64,000 nt of DNA from contig NZ_FNAV01000010.1 of NCBI RefSeq assembly GCF_900102075.1, forward strand, positions 186,001-250,000, written 5' to 3'. The first letter of the stretch is position 1, and every line of letters begins with the position of its first letter. The DNA is from Salipiger thiooxidans (lineage in GTDB: Bacteria > Pseudomonadota > Alphaproteobacteria > Rhodobacterales > Rhodobacteraceae). The translations under genes and the position numbers were made by a program. Below are positions 37,074 through 50,346 of the stretch, in pieces. The notes beneath the pieces were generated by a model, which saw only the letters and a list, made by a program, of their open reading frames with translations, was not told the origin of the DNA and made no database searches.

Positions 37074-37619
37074 ATGACTGAGCGGCCTTATGTCGTAGAC
37101 GAGATGATCTCCGCCAAGGCGATCGCCGCCCGCATCGAGGCGCTGGCCCGCGAGATCGACCGCGAGTTCCGCGACACCGAGAAGCTGGTGGTCGTGGGTC
37201 TGCTGCGCGGCAGCTTCGTCTTCATCGCCGATCTGGTGCGGGAACTCGACCTGCCCGTCGAGGTGGATTTCCTCGAGGCTTCCTCGTACGGCGACGGCAT
37301 GGAAAGCTCGCGTGAGGTGCGCATCCTCAAGGACCTGCGCTCGCCCATCGAGGGCCGCGACGTGCTGGTGGTCGAGGACATCGTAGACACCGGCTTCACC
37401 CTGAGCCACGTGCTGCGGCTGCTGCAGTCGCGCGAGCCCCGCAAGCTGCGCACCATCGCGCTGCTCGACAAGCCGGCGCGGCGCGAGGTGGCGCTCAAGG
37501 CCGACTGGACCGGGTTCGAGATCCCCGACGAGTTCGTGGTCGGCTACGGCATCGACTTCGCGCAGCGCAACCGCAACCTTCCCTTCATCGGCAAGGTCCG
37601 CTTCCCCGACGACGCCTGA
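37074..37619 (+). CDS. hpt: Hypoxanthine phosphoribosyltransferase
   Basis: A 181-residue purine-salvage enzyme converting hypoxanthine (and guanine) plus PRPP to nucleotides. [20 protein letters not shown] near residue 44 and the PRPP-binding loop [14 protein letters not shown] near residue 98 are diagnostic. [21 protein letters not shown] near the C-terminus contacts the base. The ATG at 37074 follows AAGGGGG ten bases upstream. Monocistronic. Identity is secure. Confidence 0.95.
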   Translation: MTERPYVVDEMISAKAIAARIEALAREIDREFRDTEKLVVVGLLRGSFVFIADLVRELDLPVEVDFLEASSYGDGMESSREVRILKDLRSPIEGRDVLVVEDIVDTGFTLSHVLRLLQSREPRKLRTIALLDKPARREVALKADWTGFEIPDEFVVGYGIDFAQRNRNLPFIGKVRFPDDA

Positions 37620-38013
37620 CATCCGGCGAAGCACCGGTGGGTGATCCCTGGTGCGCCCCGGGCCGTCCTGTGCCCTCGGGGTTATGCCGGACGGGCTCGC
37701 AATGTCCTGACGTTCGTTCACGAATAAGCGAGTATTCGCCAAGCAGGACAACCACGGGCTGTCAGTTCCGCCCGCAGATCCGCGTCAGGATCGATGCGCA
37801 AACCACTGAAAACAAATCAATTCCCTGACGTAGCTGGCGACCCGCATACTCCGCCCGCCGCACCCGCCGCTTTCCGCTACGGAAATTAGGTGATTGTCAC
37901 ATCACGGCGTGGCGGCAAGTCTAGGCTCGTCTCGTCCGGGGGCCTGTCGGCGCCGGGACGATCTGCCTGCTAGACACCCTAGCCTCACGCGAAAACGTCA
38001 CAGGGAGAATTCC
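37620..38013. other. Intergenic region between hpt and the cytochrome c' gene
   Basis: No gene is evident in these 394 bases. An inverted repeat, CGAATA at 37721-37726 and TATTCG at 37733-37738 with a 6-base spacer, could be an operator. An AT-rich patch at 37,795-37,825 and another around 37,885 are the likeliest promoter areas for the downstream cytochromes. Nothing else stands out. Confidence 0.35.
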
Positions 38014-38472
38014 ATGATCCGCATGTCCACCGGCCTCGCCGTCCTTGCCATCTGCGCCGCCGGCGCCGCCGCCGCGCAGGATGCCACCGCCCAGCTCAAG
38101 GCACGTCAGGGCCAGTTCCGCATCCTCGCCATCAACCTCGGCATTCTCGGCGACATGGCGCAGGGCAAGACCGAGTACGACGCCGAGGCCGCGCAGGCGG
38201 CGGCCGACTCGCTGGTGGGCGTGTCGATGGTGAACCAGGCACCGCTCTGGCCCGAGGGCAGCTCGGAGATGGACATCGACAACACCCGCGCGAAAGCTGA
38301 GATCTGGGACGACTTCGACGATTTCGCCTCGAAATGGGGCGCCCTGGGCGAGGCCGCGGCCTCGATGCAGACCGTCGCGGGCAACGGCGCCGAGGCGCTC
38401 GGCCCGGCGATGGGCGGTCTCGGCGGCGCCTGCAAGGCCTGCCACGACAGCTACCGCGCGCCGCAATCCTGA
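38014..38472 (+). CDS. Cytochrome c' (class II c-type cytochrome)
   Basis: A 152-residue periplasmic hemoprotein with a signal peptide (residues 1-21, AAAAQ) and a single C-terminal CKACH heme motif at 140-144, the hallmark of class II cytochromes with a four-helix bundle. Such proteins bind NO and other gases and may protect against nitrosative stress. GGGAG precedes the ATG. The diheme cytochrome starts 3 bases after its stop, so the pair is an operon. Confidence 0.93.
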   Translation: MIRMSTGLAVLAICAAGAAAAQDATAQLKARQGQFRILAINLGILGDMAQGKTEYDAEAAQAAADSLVGVSMVNQAPLWPEGSSEMDIDNTRAKAEIWDDFDDFASKWGALGEAAASMQTVAGNGAEALGPAMGGLGGACKACHDSYRAPQS

Positions 38473-38475
38473 TCC

Positions 38476-39375
38476 ATGCGCAGGCTGATCGGAGTCGTGG
38501 TCCTGGCGGGCGCCGCGCTCGCCGGGGCCGGTTGGCTGCTCACCGCACCGAAGCCGCTGCCCGAGGGCAGCCTCGACGGCGCCACCGGTGACGCGGAGCG
38601 CGGGCAGCTGGTCTTCACCGCGGCGGGCTGCGCCTCGTGCCACCATGCGCCCGACGCCGAGGGCGAGGCCAGGCTCGTGCTGACCGGCGGCCAGCGTTTC
38701 GCCTCGGCCTTCGGCACCTTCCTCGCGCCCAACATCTCGCCCGATCCCGCGCAGGGCATCGGCGACTGGTCACTGGACGACTTCGCCAGCGCGGTGAAAC
38801 GGGGCGTATCGCCGGAGGGGCAGCACCTCTACCCGGCCTTCCCCTACACCGCCTATGCCCGCATGGAGGACGGCGATCTCGTCGATCTCTGGGCCTACAT
38901 GCAGACCCTGCCCGCCTCGGACACTCCGAGCCAGCCCCACGAGGTCGGCTTCCCGTTCAACATCCGCCGCGGCGTCGGCGCCTGGAAGATGCTCTACGCC
39001 TCGCCCGACTGGGTGATGACCGAAGCCGAGTCGCCGCAGCTCGAACGCGGTCGCTATCTCGTGGAAGCGCTGGCCCATTGCGGCGAATGCCACACCCCGC
39101 GCGACGCGCTTGGCGGGCTCGACCGCTCGGCCTGGCTCACCGGCGCCCCCAATCCCAACGGCCGCGGCACGATCCCCGGCCTGACGCCGGACAAGCTGAG
39201 CTGGGGCGCCGATGAGATCGCCTATTACCTCTCGTCGGGCTTCACCCCGGACTATGACAGCGTCGGCGGCCACATGGTCGAGGTGGTCGAGAACTTCGCC
39301 GCCCTCCCCGACGAGGACCGCGCCGCCGTCGCCGCCTACCTCAAGGCCCTGCCCGAAGGCGGGCGCCTCGACTGA
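38476..39375 (+). CDS. Diheme class I cytochrome c, membrane-anchored
   Basis: A 299-residue protein with an N-terminal hydrophobic anchor (residues 4-22) and two heme-binding motifs, CASCH at 52-56 and CGECH at 202-206. The two halves resemble each other, as in the gluconate/alcohol-dehydrogenase cytochrome subunit family. Facing the periplasm, it could pass electrons from the neighbouring cytochrome c' or a dehydrogenase to the respiratory chain. No dehydrogenase gene is linked here, so the donor is unknown. Confidence 0.9.
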   Translation: MRRLIGVVVLAGAALAGAGWLLTAPKPLPEGSLDGATGDAERGQLVFTAAGCASCHHAPDAEGEARLVLTGGQRFASAFGTFLAPNISPDPAQGIGDWSLDDFASAVKRGVSPEGQHLYPAFPYTAYARMEDGDLVDLWAYMQTLPASDTPSQPHEVGFPFNIRRGVGAWKMLYASPDWVMTEAESPQLERGRYLVEALAHCGECHTPRDALGGLDRSAWLTGAPNPNGRGTIPGLTPDKLSWGADEIAYYLSSGFTPDYDSVGGHMVEVVENFAALPDEDRAAVAAYLKALPEGGRLD

Positions 39376-39495
39376 GGCGCCCCACCTATCCGAGCCCGGC
39401 CCCCCGTCGCCCCGCACCAAAAGGAAGCGCCGCCGCGGCACATCCGGCCACGCAACCTCTTAACACCGCCCCTCCGATCCCCTATCTGCCACTCC

Positions 39496-40848
39496 ATGAC
39501 AGAGACATTGCATATCGTCGGCGGCGGCATGGCCGGATCGGAAGCCGCCTGGCAGGCCGCAGAGGCGGGCGTCCCCGTGGTGATCCACGAGATGCGCCCC
39601 AAGGTCGAGACCTTCGCCCACCGCACCGGCAACCTCGCCGAGATGGTGTGCTCGAACTCGTTCCGCTCGGATGACCACGAGCAGAACGCCGTGGGCCTCC
39701 TGCACTGGGAGATGCGCCACGCCGGCGGGCTGGTGATGCGCGAGGCCGCGGCCCACCGTCTGCCCGCAGGCGGCGCTCTGGCCGTGGACCGCGACCCGTT
39801 CTCGCAGTCGGTCACCGACGCGCTGCGCGCCCACCCCAACGTCAGCATTTCCGGCGAGGAGATCACCGCGCTTCCCGAGGACGGCCGCTGGATCATCGCA
39901 ACGGGCCCGTTGACCTCGGACGCGCTGGGACGCGCCATCGCCGCCGAGACCGGGGCCGAGGCGCTGGCCTTCTTCGACGCCATCGCCCCCATCGTCTATG
40001 CCGAGAGCATCGACATGGACGTGGCATGGCTGCAGTCGCGCTACGACAAGGGCGAGACCGAGGAAGAGCGCAAGGCCTACATCAACTGTCCGATGACCAA
40101 GCCCGAGTACGAGGCCTTCATCGACGCGCTGCTCGCCGCCGACAAGGCCGAGTTCCACGAGGGCGAGACCGCGGGCTACTTCGACGGCTGCCTGCCGATC
40201 GAGGTCATGGCCGAGCGCGGCCGCGAGACCCTGCGCCACGGCCCGATGAAACCCATCGGCCTCACCAACAGCCACAAGCCCGAGGAAAAGGCCTATGCGG
40301 TGGTGCAGCTGCGCCGCGACAACGCGCTGGGGACGCTCTACAACATCGTGGGCTTCCAGACGAAGATGAAATACGGCGCGCAGACCGAGGTGTTCCGGAT
40401 GATCCCGGGGCTGCAGAACGCCTCTTTCGCGCGGCTGGGCGGCATCCACCGCAACACCTTCCTCAACTCTCCGACGCTGCTCGATAACCAGATGCGCCTG
40501 CGCTCGAAGCCGCACATCCGTTTCGCTGGCCAGATCACCGGGGTCGAGGGCTACGTGGAATCCTGCGCCATGGGCCTCGCCGCGGGCCGAATGGCCGCCG
40601 CAGAGATCCTCGGCCGCACCCTGCCGCCGATCCCGCAGGACACCGCCCACGGCGCGCTGATCCACCACATCACCGGTGGTGCCGAGGCCAGGACCTTCCA
40701 GCCGATGAACGTCAACTTCGGCCTGTTCCGCCCGGTGGACGGGCTCAAGGGCGGCCGCCGCGGCCGCAAGGACCGCTACAAGGCCTACACCGACCGCGCC
40801 AAGCAGGACTGGTCGGCATGGGTCGCATCCCAGGAGGTGCCCGCATGA
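39496..40848 (+). CDS. trmFO: Methylenetetrahydrofolate-tRNA-(uracil-5-)-methyltransferase TrmFO
   Basis: A 450-residue flavoprotein that makes ribothymidine-54 in tRNA using methylenetetrahydrofolate. The N-terminus [21 protein letters not shown] is the FAD-binding Rossmann motif, and [12 protein letters not shown] near residue 50 is the TrmFO/Gid signature. [21 protein letters not shown] near residue 342 closes the FAD site. Its stop overlaps the next gene start (ATGA). Another tRNA-acting gene, gluQ, follows. Identity is secure. Confidence 0.95.
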   Translation: MTETLHIVGGGMAGSEAAWQAAEAGVPVVIHEMRPKVETFAHRTGNLAEMVCSNSFRSDDHEQNAVGLLHWEMRHAGGLVMREAAAHRLPAGGALAVDRDPFSQSVTDALRAHPNVSISGEEITALPEDGRWIIATGPLTSDALGRAIAAETGAEALAFFDAIAPIVYAESIDMDVAWLQSRYDKGETEEERKAYINCPMTKPEYEAFIDALLAADKAEFHEGETAGYFDGCLPIEVMAERGRETLRHGPMKPIGLTNSHKPEEKAYAVVQLRRDNALGTLYNIVGFQTKMKYGAQTEVFRMIPGLQNASFARLGGIHRNTFLNSPTLLDNQMRLRSKPHIRFAGQITGVEGYVESCAMGLAAGRMAAAEILGRTLPPIPQDTAHGALIHHITGGAEARTFQPMNVNFGLFRPVDGLKGGRRGRKDRYKAYTDRAKQDWSAWVASQEVPA

Positions 40849-41066
40849 ATTACGTCCTCGCCCTGTTCCTGCCGCCGCTGTCGATCCTGTTCACCGGCCG
40901 CATCTTCCTGTCTATCTTCGTCTTCATCATCTGGGTGCCGGCGATCTTCTTCACCGGAGGCCTCACCCACCCGATGTTCATCCTGCTTGCATGGGTGCTG
41001 ATCTACCAGTCCGGCGAGGAACGCCGCACCCGCCGCCTCGAACGGGCATGGCGCGACGAAGACTGA
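40845..41066 (+). CDS. Small two-helix membrane protein
   Basis: A 73-residue protein with two hydrophobic helices (about residues 3-24 and 33-53) and a charged C-terminal tail ([16 protein letters not shown]). The ATG overlaps the trmFO stop by 4 bp and the stop lies one base before the gluQ GTG, so it is translated within that operon. It vaguely recalls the YqaE/Pmp3 family but lacks a convincing signature. Function unknown. Confidence 0.65.
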   Translation: MNYVLALFLPPLSILFTGRIFLSIFVFIIWVPAIFFTGGLTHPMFILLAWVLIYQSGEERRTRRLERAWRDED

Positions 41067-41067
41067 G

Positions 41068-41934
41068 GTGCGGACCCGCTTCGCGCCCTCGCCGACCGGC
41101 CCGCTGCACCTCGGCCACGCCTACTCGGCGCTGCTGAACCACGACAAAGCGCGGGCCGGGGGCGGCAGCTTCCTGCTGCGCATCGACGACCTCGACCAGA
41201 GCCGTTCGCGCCCCGAGTGGGAGGCGCAACTCAAGGACGACCTGCACTGGCTTGGGCTCGACTGGCCCGAGCCCTGCTGGCGCGAATCCGAACATCTCGC
41301 CGAGTATGACGCGGCCCTCGACCGGCTCTGGGCGATGGGGCTGCTCTACCCCTGCAGCTGCAGCCGCCGCGACATCCGCGAGGCGCTCTCGGCGCCGCAG
41401 GAAGGCGCGCCGCTCACGGGGCCCGACGGGCTGGTCTACCCTGGCACCTGCCGCCCCTTGGCGGCCGCCGAGGGACCCCGCCCCCGCCCCCGCGACACCA
41501 CCCTGCGCCTCGACATGGCGCGCGCCTGCGCGCGACTCGCCGGCGCGCCCATCGCCTTCCTCGAGACCGGCACCGCCCCCGGCGTGACCACAGGCACCGA
41601 GCTGTCCGAGCCCGCGGAGATGATCCAAGGGATCGGAGACGTGGTCCTCGCGCGCAAGGACATGGGCGCCGCCTACCACCTCGCGGTGGTGGTGGACGAC
41701 GCCGCGCAGGCGATCACCCACGTGGTCCGCGGCGCCGACCTCTTCGAGGCCACCCGCATCCACGTCCTGCTGCAAAACCTGCTCGGGCTGAGCACGCCGA
41801 TCTACCACCACCACGACCTGATCCGCGACGACAACGGCAAACGCCTCGCCAAGCGCGACGACGCCCGCGCCATCGCCCTCTACCGCAGCGAAGGCCTTAC
41901 CCCCAGCGCACTCCGCGCCATGATCGGCCTCTGA
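41068..41934 (+). CDS. gluQ: Glutamyl-Q tRNA(Asp) synthetase
   Basis: A 288-residue truncated class I glutamyl-tRNA synthetase that attaches glutamate to queuosine in tRNA(Asp). It has the HIGH-like signature PLHLGHAY near residue 13, the zinc-binding CSCSRRDI with a later YPGTC, and KRLAKRD in place of KMSKS. It lacks the anticodon-binding domain, as the family requires. The start codon is GTG, directly after the small membrane gene. Identity is secure. Confidence 0.93.
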   Translation: MRTRFAPSPTGPLHLGHAYSALLNHDKARAGGGSFLLRIDDLDQSRSRPEWEAQLKDDLHWLGLDWPEPCWRESEHLAEYDAALDRLWAMGLLYPCSCSRRDIREALSAPQEGAPLTGPDGLVYPGTCRPLAAAEGPRPRPRDTTLRLDMARACARLAGAPIAFLETGTAPGVTTGTELSEPAEMIQGIGDVVLARKDMGAAYHLAVVVDDAAQAITHVVRGADLFEATRIHVLLQNLLGLSTPIYHHHDLIRDDNGKRLAKRDDARAIALYRSEGLTPSALRAMIGL

Positions 41935-42344
41935 GCCCCCACCTCGGCCGTCATTGCGCCCGACAACTTCCGGCAAATCGACACGCCAGCGGGGCCACGC
42001 CCCCCCCGCCGGCACAACCCGCCCATGCCCGACGCGCACCGCGTCCACCTCAGCTCAGAGAACAAGATCCAAGGGGAACAAGATCCAGAGCGCTCGCGCA
42101 AAGCCTGCGACGGCGCCTCAAGCACACATCCCGCCAGCACGACCACCCCGGGCTCCAAAGCGCAGCCCGCCTCTTCATCTTGCCAAATAAACTCCGGGGG
42201 AGTCGCGCAAGGCGCGGCGGGGGCAGCGCCCCCTTCCCCGCGCGCCGCCTTCGGCCTCCCTCGCGGTCCTGTCCGCCACGGGCCCGGTCCCGCAAGAAGC
42301 ACACCGCAAGGAACGCCGGGACCCCCGGCCCCGGGATCCGGGCC
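41935..42344. other. Intergenic region between gluQ and hisI
   Basis: No convincing gene lies here. A 12-bp direct repeat, GAACAAGATCCA, occurs at 42061-42072 and 42077-42088 (16-bp period). The right part holds the inverted REP-like copy listed separately, and a cytosine-rich run lies near 42000. Confidence 0.4.
42183..42235 (-). repeat. REP-like intergenic repeat, copy 2 (inverted)
   Basis: Read on the minus strand it gives AAGGGGGCGCTGCCCCC, then a GC hairpin (GCGCCTTGCGCG), then CTCCCCCGGAGTTTATTTG. These are the same parts in the same order as the copy at 15554-15607. It lies downstream of hisI. Confidence 0.65.
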
Positions 42345-42710
42345 CTAGGCCCCGGTCATCGGCGCCATGATCTCCACCTCGTCCCCGTCCCGCAGGGCGG
42401 TGTAGAAGCACGAGCGGCGGTTGGTGTGGCAGGCCGGGCCGGTCTGGCGCACCAGCGCCAGCAGGCAGTCGCGGTCGCAGTCGACGCGCAACTCCACAAG
42501 CGCCTGCACATGGCCCGAACTCTCTCCCTTCACCCAGAAGGACGAGCGCGAGCGCGACCAGTAGGTGACGCGGCCGCTCTCGAGCGTGCGCGCCACCGCG
42601 TCGGCGTTCATCCACGCCATCATCAGCACTTCGCCGGTCTCGGCCTCCTGCGCGATGCAGGGGATCAGGCCGCTGGCGTCATAGACCAAGGTATCGGGAT
42701 CGAAGCCCAT
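42345..42710 (-). CDS. hisI: Phosphoribosyl-AMP cyclohydrolase
   Basis: A 121-residue zinc enzyme of histidine biosynthesis. EVLMMAWMNADAVARTLESG near residue 30, WSRSRSSFWVKGESSGH near 53 and the metal-binding VDCDRDCLL with GPACHTNRRSCFY are diagnostic. It is the stand-alone cyclohydrolase, not fused to HisE. The ATG at 42710 is chosen; a TTG at 42731 would add seven residues. Divergent from the iron-sulfur scaffold-like gene. Identity is secure. Confidence 0.94.
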   Translation of the reverse strand: MGFDPDTLVYDASGLIPCIAQEAETGEVLMMAWMNADAVARTLESGRVTYWSRSRSSFWVKGESSGHVQALVELRVDCDRDCLLALVRQTGPACHTNRRSCFYTALRDGDEVEIMAPMTGA

Positions 42711-42779
42711 TTCGGAAAAACCCTTTTGCACCGGGGAAATCAGTGCCTATTTAAGGGGGGCTGTCGCAAAGGGAAAGCC

Positions 42780-43232
42780 ATGTCCGCCGAGACCGACCTC
42801 ATCAAGCTCTATTCGCAGCGCATCCTCGCCCTCGCCGCGGACATCCCGCGGACGGGGAGGCTCGAGACCCCGGATGCCAGCGTCAAGAAGCGTTCGCCGC
42901 TCTGCGGCTCGACCGTGACGGTCGATCTCGTGATGCGCAACGGGCGCGTCGCGGACTATGCGCAGGACGTGAAGGCCTGCGCGCTCGGCCAGGCCTCGGC
43001 CTCGGTCGTGGGCGGCGCCATCGTCGGCTGCACCCCCACCGAGATCGCCGCCGCGCGCGACGCGCTGCGGGCCATGCTCAAGGAGGACGGCCCCGCCCCC
43101 GCGGCCCCCTTCGACGACCTCGAGGTGCTGCGTCCGGCGCAGGCCTACAAGAACCGTCACGCCTCGATCATGCTGACGCTCGATGCCGCCACCGAGGCCG
43201 CGCAACAGGCGCAGGAAGCGCAATCCGCTTAA
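42780..43232 (+). CDS. NifU/IscU-like iron-sulfur cluster assembly scaffold protein
   Basis: A 150-residue protein with the IscU/SufU fold pattern: YSQRILALAADIPRTGRL at the N-terminus, LCGSTVTVDL with Cys42, KACALGQASASV with Cys67, and a further Cys84. The third canonical ligand spacing is not matched, so it belongs to a divergent scaffold-like branch seen next to hisI in alphaproteobacteria. Cluster binding is plausible but not proven. Monocistronic. Confidence 0.75.
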   Translation: MSAETDLIKLYSQRILALAADIPRTGRLETPDASVKKRSPLCGSTVTVDLVMRNGRVADYAQDVKACALGQASASVVGGAIVGCTPTEIAAARDALRAMLKEDGPAPAAPFDDLEVLRPAQAYKNRHASIMLTLDAATEAAQQAQEAQSA

Positions 43233-43256
43233 GCCGATGTTGAGAGTTCCGGCGCT

Positions 43257-44690
43257 ATGCCTGTGCGAAAACAGCACGGGCCCGGAATGCAACACGATCC
43301 TTCCCTCACGGCGCCGGAGGCGACGCGCGAACTGGCCAGCCTGACCCGGGGCGCCTCGGCGCTCGGGCGCGAGGTTGTCGATGTCGCGGGGTTCCTGCAG
43401 GCGCTCGATGCCCGCAGCCGCAGCCAGCTCACGTCGCTGACCGAGGTCGGGCGCGCCTCCGAGAACGTCGCTGCCGCCACCGCCCGCGTCACCGGCGACA
43501 TCCGCGACGTCGCCCAGAGCGCCGAGGAGGCGGGGGCGCGGGTCGACGGCTCCATCGGGACGCTTTCCCAGTCGGGACAGGCGGCGCGCGAGCTGGCGCG
43601 CTGGGTGCAGTCGGTGCATGCCGAGAACGATCTCGTGGCCGAAATGCTCGAGGCGGTGAAGACCTCGAACGGCCAGATCGCCTCGATCGCCCGGCAGGTG
43701 AATATCCTCGCGGTCAACGCCAAGATCGAGGCGGCGCGCGCCGGCGACGCGGGCCGCGGCTTTGCCATCGTCGCCGAGGCGATCAACGAGCTCAGCCGCC
43801 AGACCGGTGCCGCGGTCGAGGCGATCTCGGGCAATGTGGCCCGCATGTCGGAATGGATCGAGACGCTGAACGCCGGTGCCGTCAGCACCTCGCGCGAGGC
43901 CGAGACCGTGCTTTCGGGCGCGGAATCGGCGGATGCGGCCCTCTCCGAGATCGGCGCCCATGTCACGCGCCTGCGCGGTGCCACCGCCCGCATCGCGCAG
44001 GACATGGCCCAGGCCGGCGCCGCGGTCGACCAGCTGCGCCCCACGGTCGCGGATCTGCAGGGCTCGGTGAGCGAGGTCGCGCGCGGCGTGGACGAGGCCT
44101 CGCGCCGCTGCGACCGGCTGGTCGATGGCTCCGAGGCGATCCTGCAGCACGCGGTGGCGCTTGGCGGCTCCGGCGAGGACGGTCCGATGATCGCGCTGGT
44201 GCAGGATCTGGCGGGTCGCATCGCCCAGCAGTTCGAGGCAGCGGTGGACCAGCGCCGGATCTCGCTGGAGGCGCTCTTCGACACGCAATACACGCCCGTA
44301 CCGGGGAGCGACCCGCAGCAGGTGACCACCGGCTTCACGAAGCTCACCGACGAGGTTCTGCCCCCGATCCAGGAGCCGGTGCTGGACCGCGATCCGCGCA
44401 TCGTGTTCTGCGCGGCGGTCGACCGCAACGGCTACCTGCCGACGCACAACGCGCGATTTTCAAGGCCGCAAGGCACGGACCCGGTGTGGAACGCCGCCAA
44501 CAGCCGCAACCGGCGGATCTTCGGCGATCGGGTCGGACTGAAGGCCGGGCGCAACACGCGGCCCTTCCTCCTGCAGGTCTACCGACGCGACATGGGCGGC
44601 GGCGCGTTCGTGATGATGAAGGATCTCTCCGCCCCCATCACCGTGCGTGGCCGGCACTGGGGTGGGCTACGGCTGGCCTACCGCTTCTGA
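43257..44690 (+). CDS. Soluble methyl-accepting chemotaxis-type transducer
   Basis: A 477-residue protein without transmembrane helices. Residues 20-330 form the long coiled-coil signalling domain with the conserved hairpin tip [32 protein letters not shown] near 140-170, which contacts CheA/CheW. The C-terminal 140 residues (from [11 protein letters not shown] to [14 protein letters not shown]) form a compact domain often found at the end of soluble alphaproteobacterial transducers; its ligand is unknown. No che genes are nearby. A decayed chemoreceptor lies at 3.5-4.0 kb. Confidence 0.85.
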   Translation: MPVRKQHGPGMQHDPSLTAPEATRELASLTRGASALGREVVDVAGFLQALDARSRSQLTSLTEVGRASENVAAATARVTGDIRDVAQSAEEAGARVDGSIGTLSQSGQAARELARWVQSVHAENDLVAEMLEAVKTSNGQIASIARQVNILAVNAKIEAARAGDAGRGFAIVAEAINELSRQTGAAVEAISGNVARMSEWIETLNAGAVSTSREAETVLSGAESADAALSEIGAHVTRLRGATARIAQDMAQAGAAVDQLRPTVADLQGSVSEVARGVDEASRRCDRLVDGSEAILQHAVALGGSGEDGPMIALVQDLAGRIAQQFEAAVDQRRISLEALFDTQYTPVPGSDPQQVTTGFTKLTDEVLPPIQEPVLDRDPRIVFCAAVDRNGYLPTHNARFSRPQGTDPVWNAANSRNRRIFGDRVGLKAGRNTRPFLLQVYRRDMGGGAFVMMKDLSAPITVRGRHWGGLRLAYRF

Positions 44691-44891
44691 TCCGCCGCGC
44701 CTAAGTCGACAGCTGGTCCAGTCGCACGATTGGCCCGTGTACGGCGGTTCGGTGCCAGATGGGACAGGCGCCACCGGGCCGGATGGAGCGTATCGCCCTG
44801 CGCCCTGACGGGGCAGGCTGGTCAGGAGACAGGGCCTTGCCCGGGCAGAGTACAACCCGCTCAGAGCACTGCCCGGTCGCTGGCTGCCGCA

Positions 44892-44947
44892 GAGACCTGA
44901 GACCTGAGACCTGAGACCTGAGACCTGAGACCTGAGACCTGAGACCT
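44892..44947. repeat. Perfect heptamer tandem repeat, GAGACCT x 8
   Basis: Eight exact copies of GAGACCT lie head to tail in a region with no gene (44,691-45,254). Such a pure short repeat is prone to copy-number change by slipped-strand replication. The surrounding 560 bases show no convincing coding sequence; the only other clear element is the terminator at 45053-45094. Confidence 0.9.
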
Positions 44948-45052
44948 GCCCCGGTCGAAGCGACACGTCAAACAAAAGCCCAGCCCAGACAACCGACGCC
45001 CCAGAGACGAAGACCCGACCCGGACAGAAGCAGGACCCGCCCCCGATCCGCC

Positions 45053-45094
45053 AAAGAAAAAGCCGCCGCACTCCCTTGGGGTGGAGGCGGCGGC
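45053..45094 (-). terminator. Intrinsic terminator downstream of the 39-residue membrane gene
   Basis: On the minus strand an 8-bp stem GCCGCCGC with GCGGCGGC, with an inner CTCC/GGAG pairing, is followed by TTTTTCTTT. It lies about 160 bases past the stop of the small gene at 45255 and would end a transcript of roughly 350 bases. Confidence 0.7.
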
Positions 45095-45254
45095 CAGTGG
45101 CGCGTCTTGTCGGATCCCGGACCAGCCGCGCCTCCTGACGCAGGGGACAGGCGAGGAGGCGAAAGGCGGGGACAGCCGCGGCGCATCGGGGACAGATGAT
45201 GCGGGAAGGCCGGTCCGGGCGAAAGACCGCAGGCAGAAATCGAAAAAGCGGTGA

Positions 45255-45374
45255 TCAGAATGACGGCAGGTGCAACGCCCCGAGCAGGATGACGACCAGA
45301 GACACGCCTCCGATCATGTCGTGAACCAGCGTCGCGTCCGAACGCGAAAGAACCTGGCGAAGTGTCTTCATCAT
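45255..45374 (-). CDS. 39-residue single-helix membrane protein, probably SOS-regulated
   Basis: The frame encodes 39 residues. It begins MMKTLRQVLSRSDATLVHDM, a positively charged, likely cytosolic N-terminus, and continues IGGVSLVVILLGALHLPSF, one hydrophobic helix that runs nearly to the end. It has its own terminator and sits 64 bases below a triple LexA-type site. Known small SOS proteins of this shape include the Caulobacter division inhibitor SidA; sequence similarity to it is not evident to me, so the role is an inference. The start could be either of two adjacent ATG codons. Confidence 0.7.
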   Translation of the reverse strand: MMKTLRQVLSRSDATLVHDMIGGVSLVVILLGALHLPSF

Positions 45375-45437
45375 GGTGTCGTTCCCTGTTTGGCGTTTTG
45401 TTGCTCTTTTGTTCTCATGATTCTCACGATTCGTAAA

Positions 45438-45463
45438 GAACTTTTAGGGAACACTTGCGGAAC
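45438..45463 (-). promoter_or_regulatory. Triple LexA-type operator GTTC-N7-GTTC-N7-GTTC
   Basis: On the minus strand three GTTC half-sites are spaced by exactly seven bases (plus-strand GAAC at 45438, 45449 and 45460). GTTCN7GTTC is the established LexA box of alphaproteobacteria. Two overlapping boxes lie 64-90 bases upstream of the 39-residue membrane gene, in an AT-rich promoter-like stretch. Confidence 0.7.
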
Positions 45464-45517
45464 ACCGCGACCCCGGGCGTTCCGGGCACCTCTTCGTCCC
45501 CGGCCCCTGCCCCAGCG

Positions 45518-50049
<4,532 letters not shown>

Positions 50050-50127
50050 TCACTTCTGGCCGAAGTGATAGGGCGCGCGGGCGATGCCGTCCAGCCACCG
50101 GGACACGGCATTGTCCGCGCCCGGTGC

Positions 50128-50346
50128 CTAGCCGTTGGCAGCGAGAGCCGATTGCTGGTCGCGACCGGGCTCGGGGTCGCGCAGCACGTAGCCGCGGCCC
50201 CAGACCGTCTCGATGTAGTTCTCGTCGCCGGTCGCCTCGGAGAGCTTCTTGCGGAGCTTGCAGATGAAGACGTCGATGATCTTGAGCTCGGGCTCGTCCA
50301 TGCCGCCGTAGAGATGGTTGAGGAAAGCGTGGAAAACCTTATCCAT
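50128..50346 (-). pseudogene. ctrA: 3' fragment of the cell-cycle response regulator gene ctrA
   Basis: The frame ends with [20 protein letters not shown] and [19 protein letters not shown] followed by [14 protein letters not shown]: the last part of the CtrA winged-helix DNA-binding domain. Upstream of FLNHLYGG the sequence (MDKVFHA) no longer matches CtrA, and the receiver domain and first helices are absent. The fragment lies next to ligA and marks the edge of the inserted element. There is no good ribosome-binding site before the ATG, so it is probably not expressed as a protein. Confidence 0.85.
50318..50345. other. Candidate attachment site (attL) inside ctrA
   Basis: The point where similarity to ctrA stops lies within about ten bases of 50,335 (GGTTGAGGA on the plus strand, then unrelated AT-rich DNA). 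If the phage integrated here, the core should be a short stretch of ctrA repeated at the far right end of the element, outside this window. No integrase gene is seen on this side. Confidence 0.4.
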
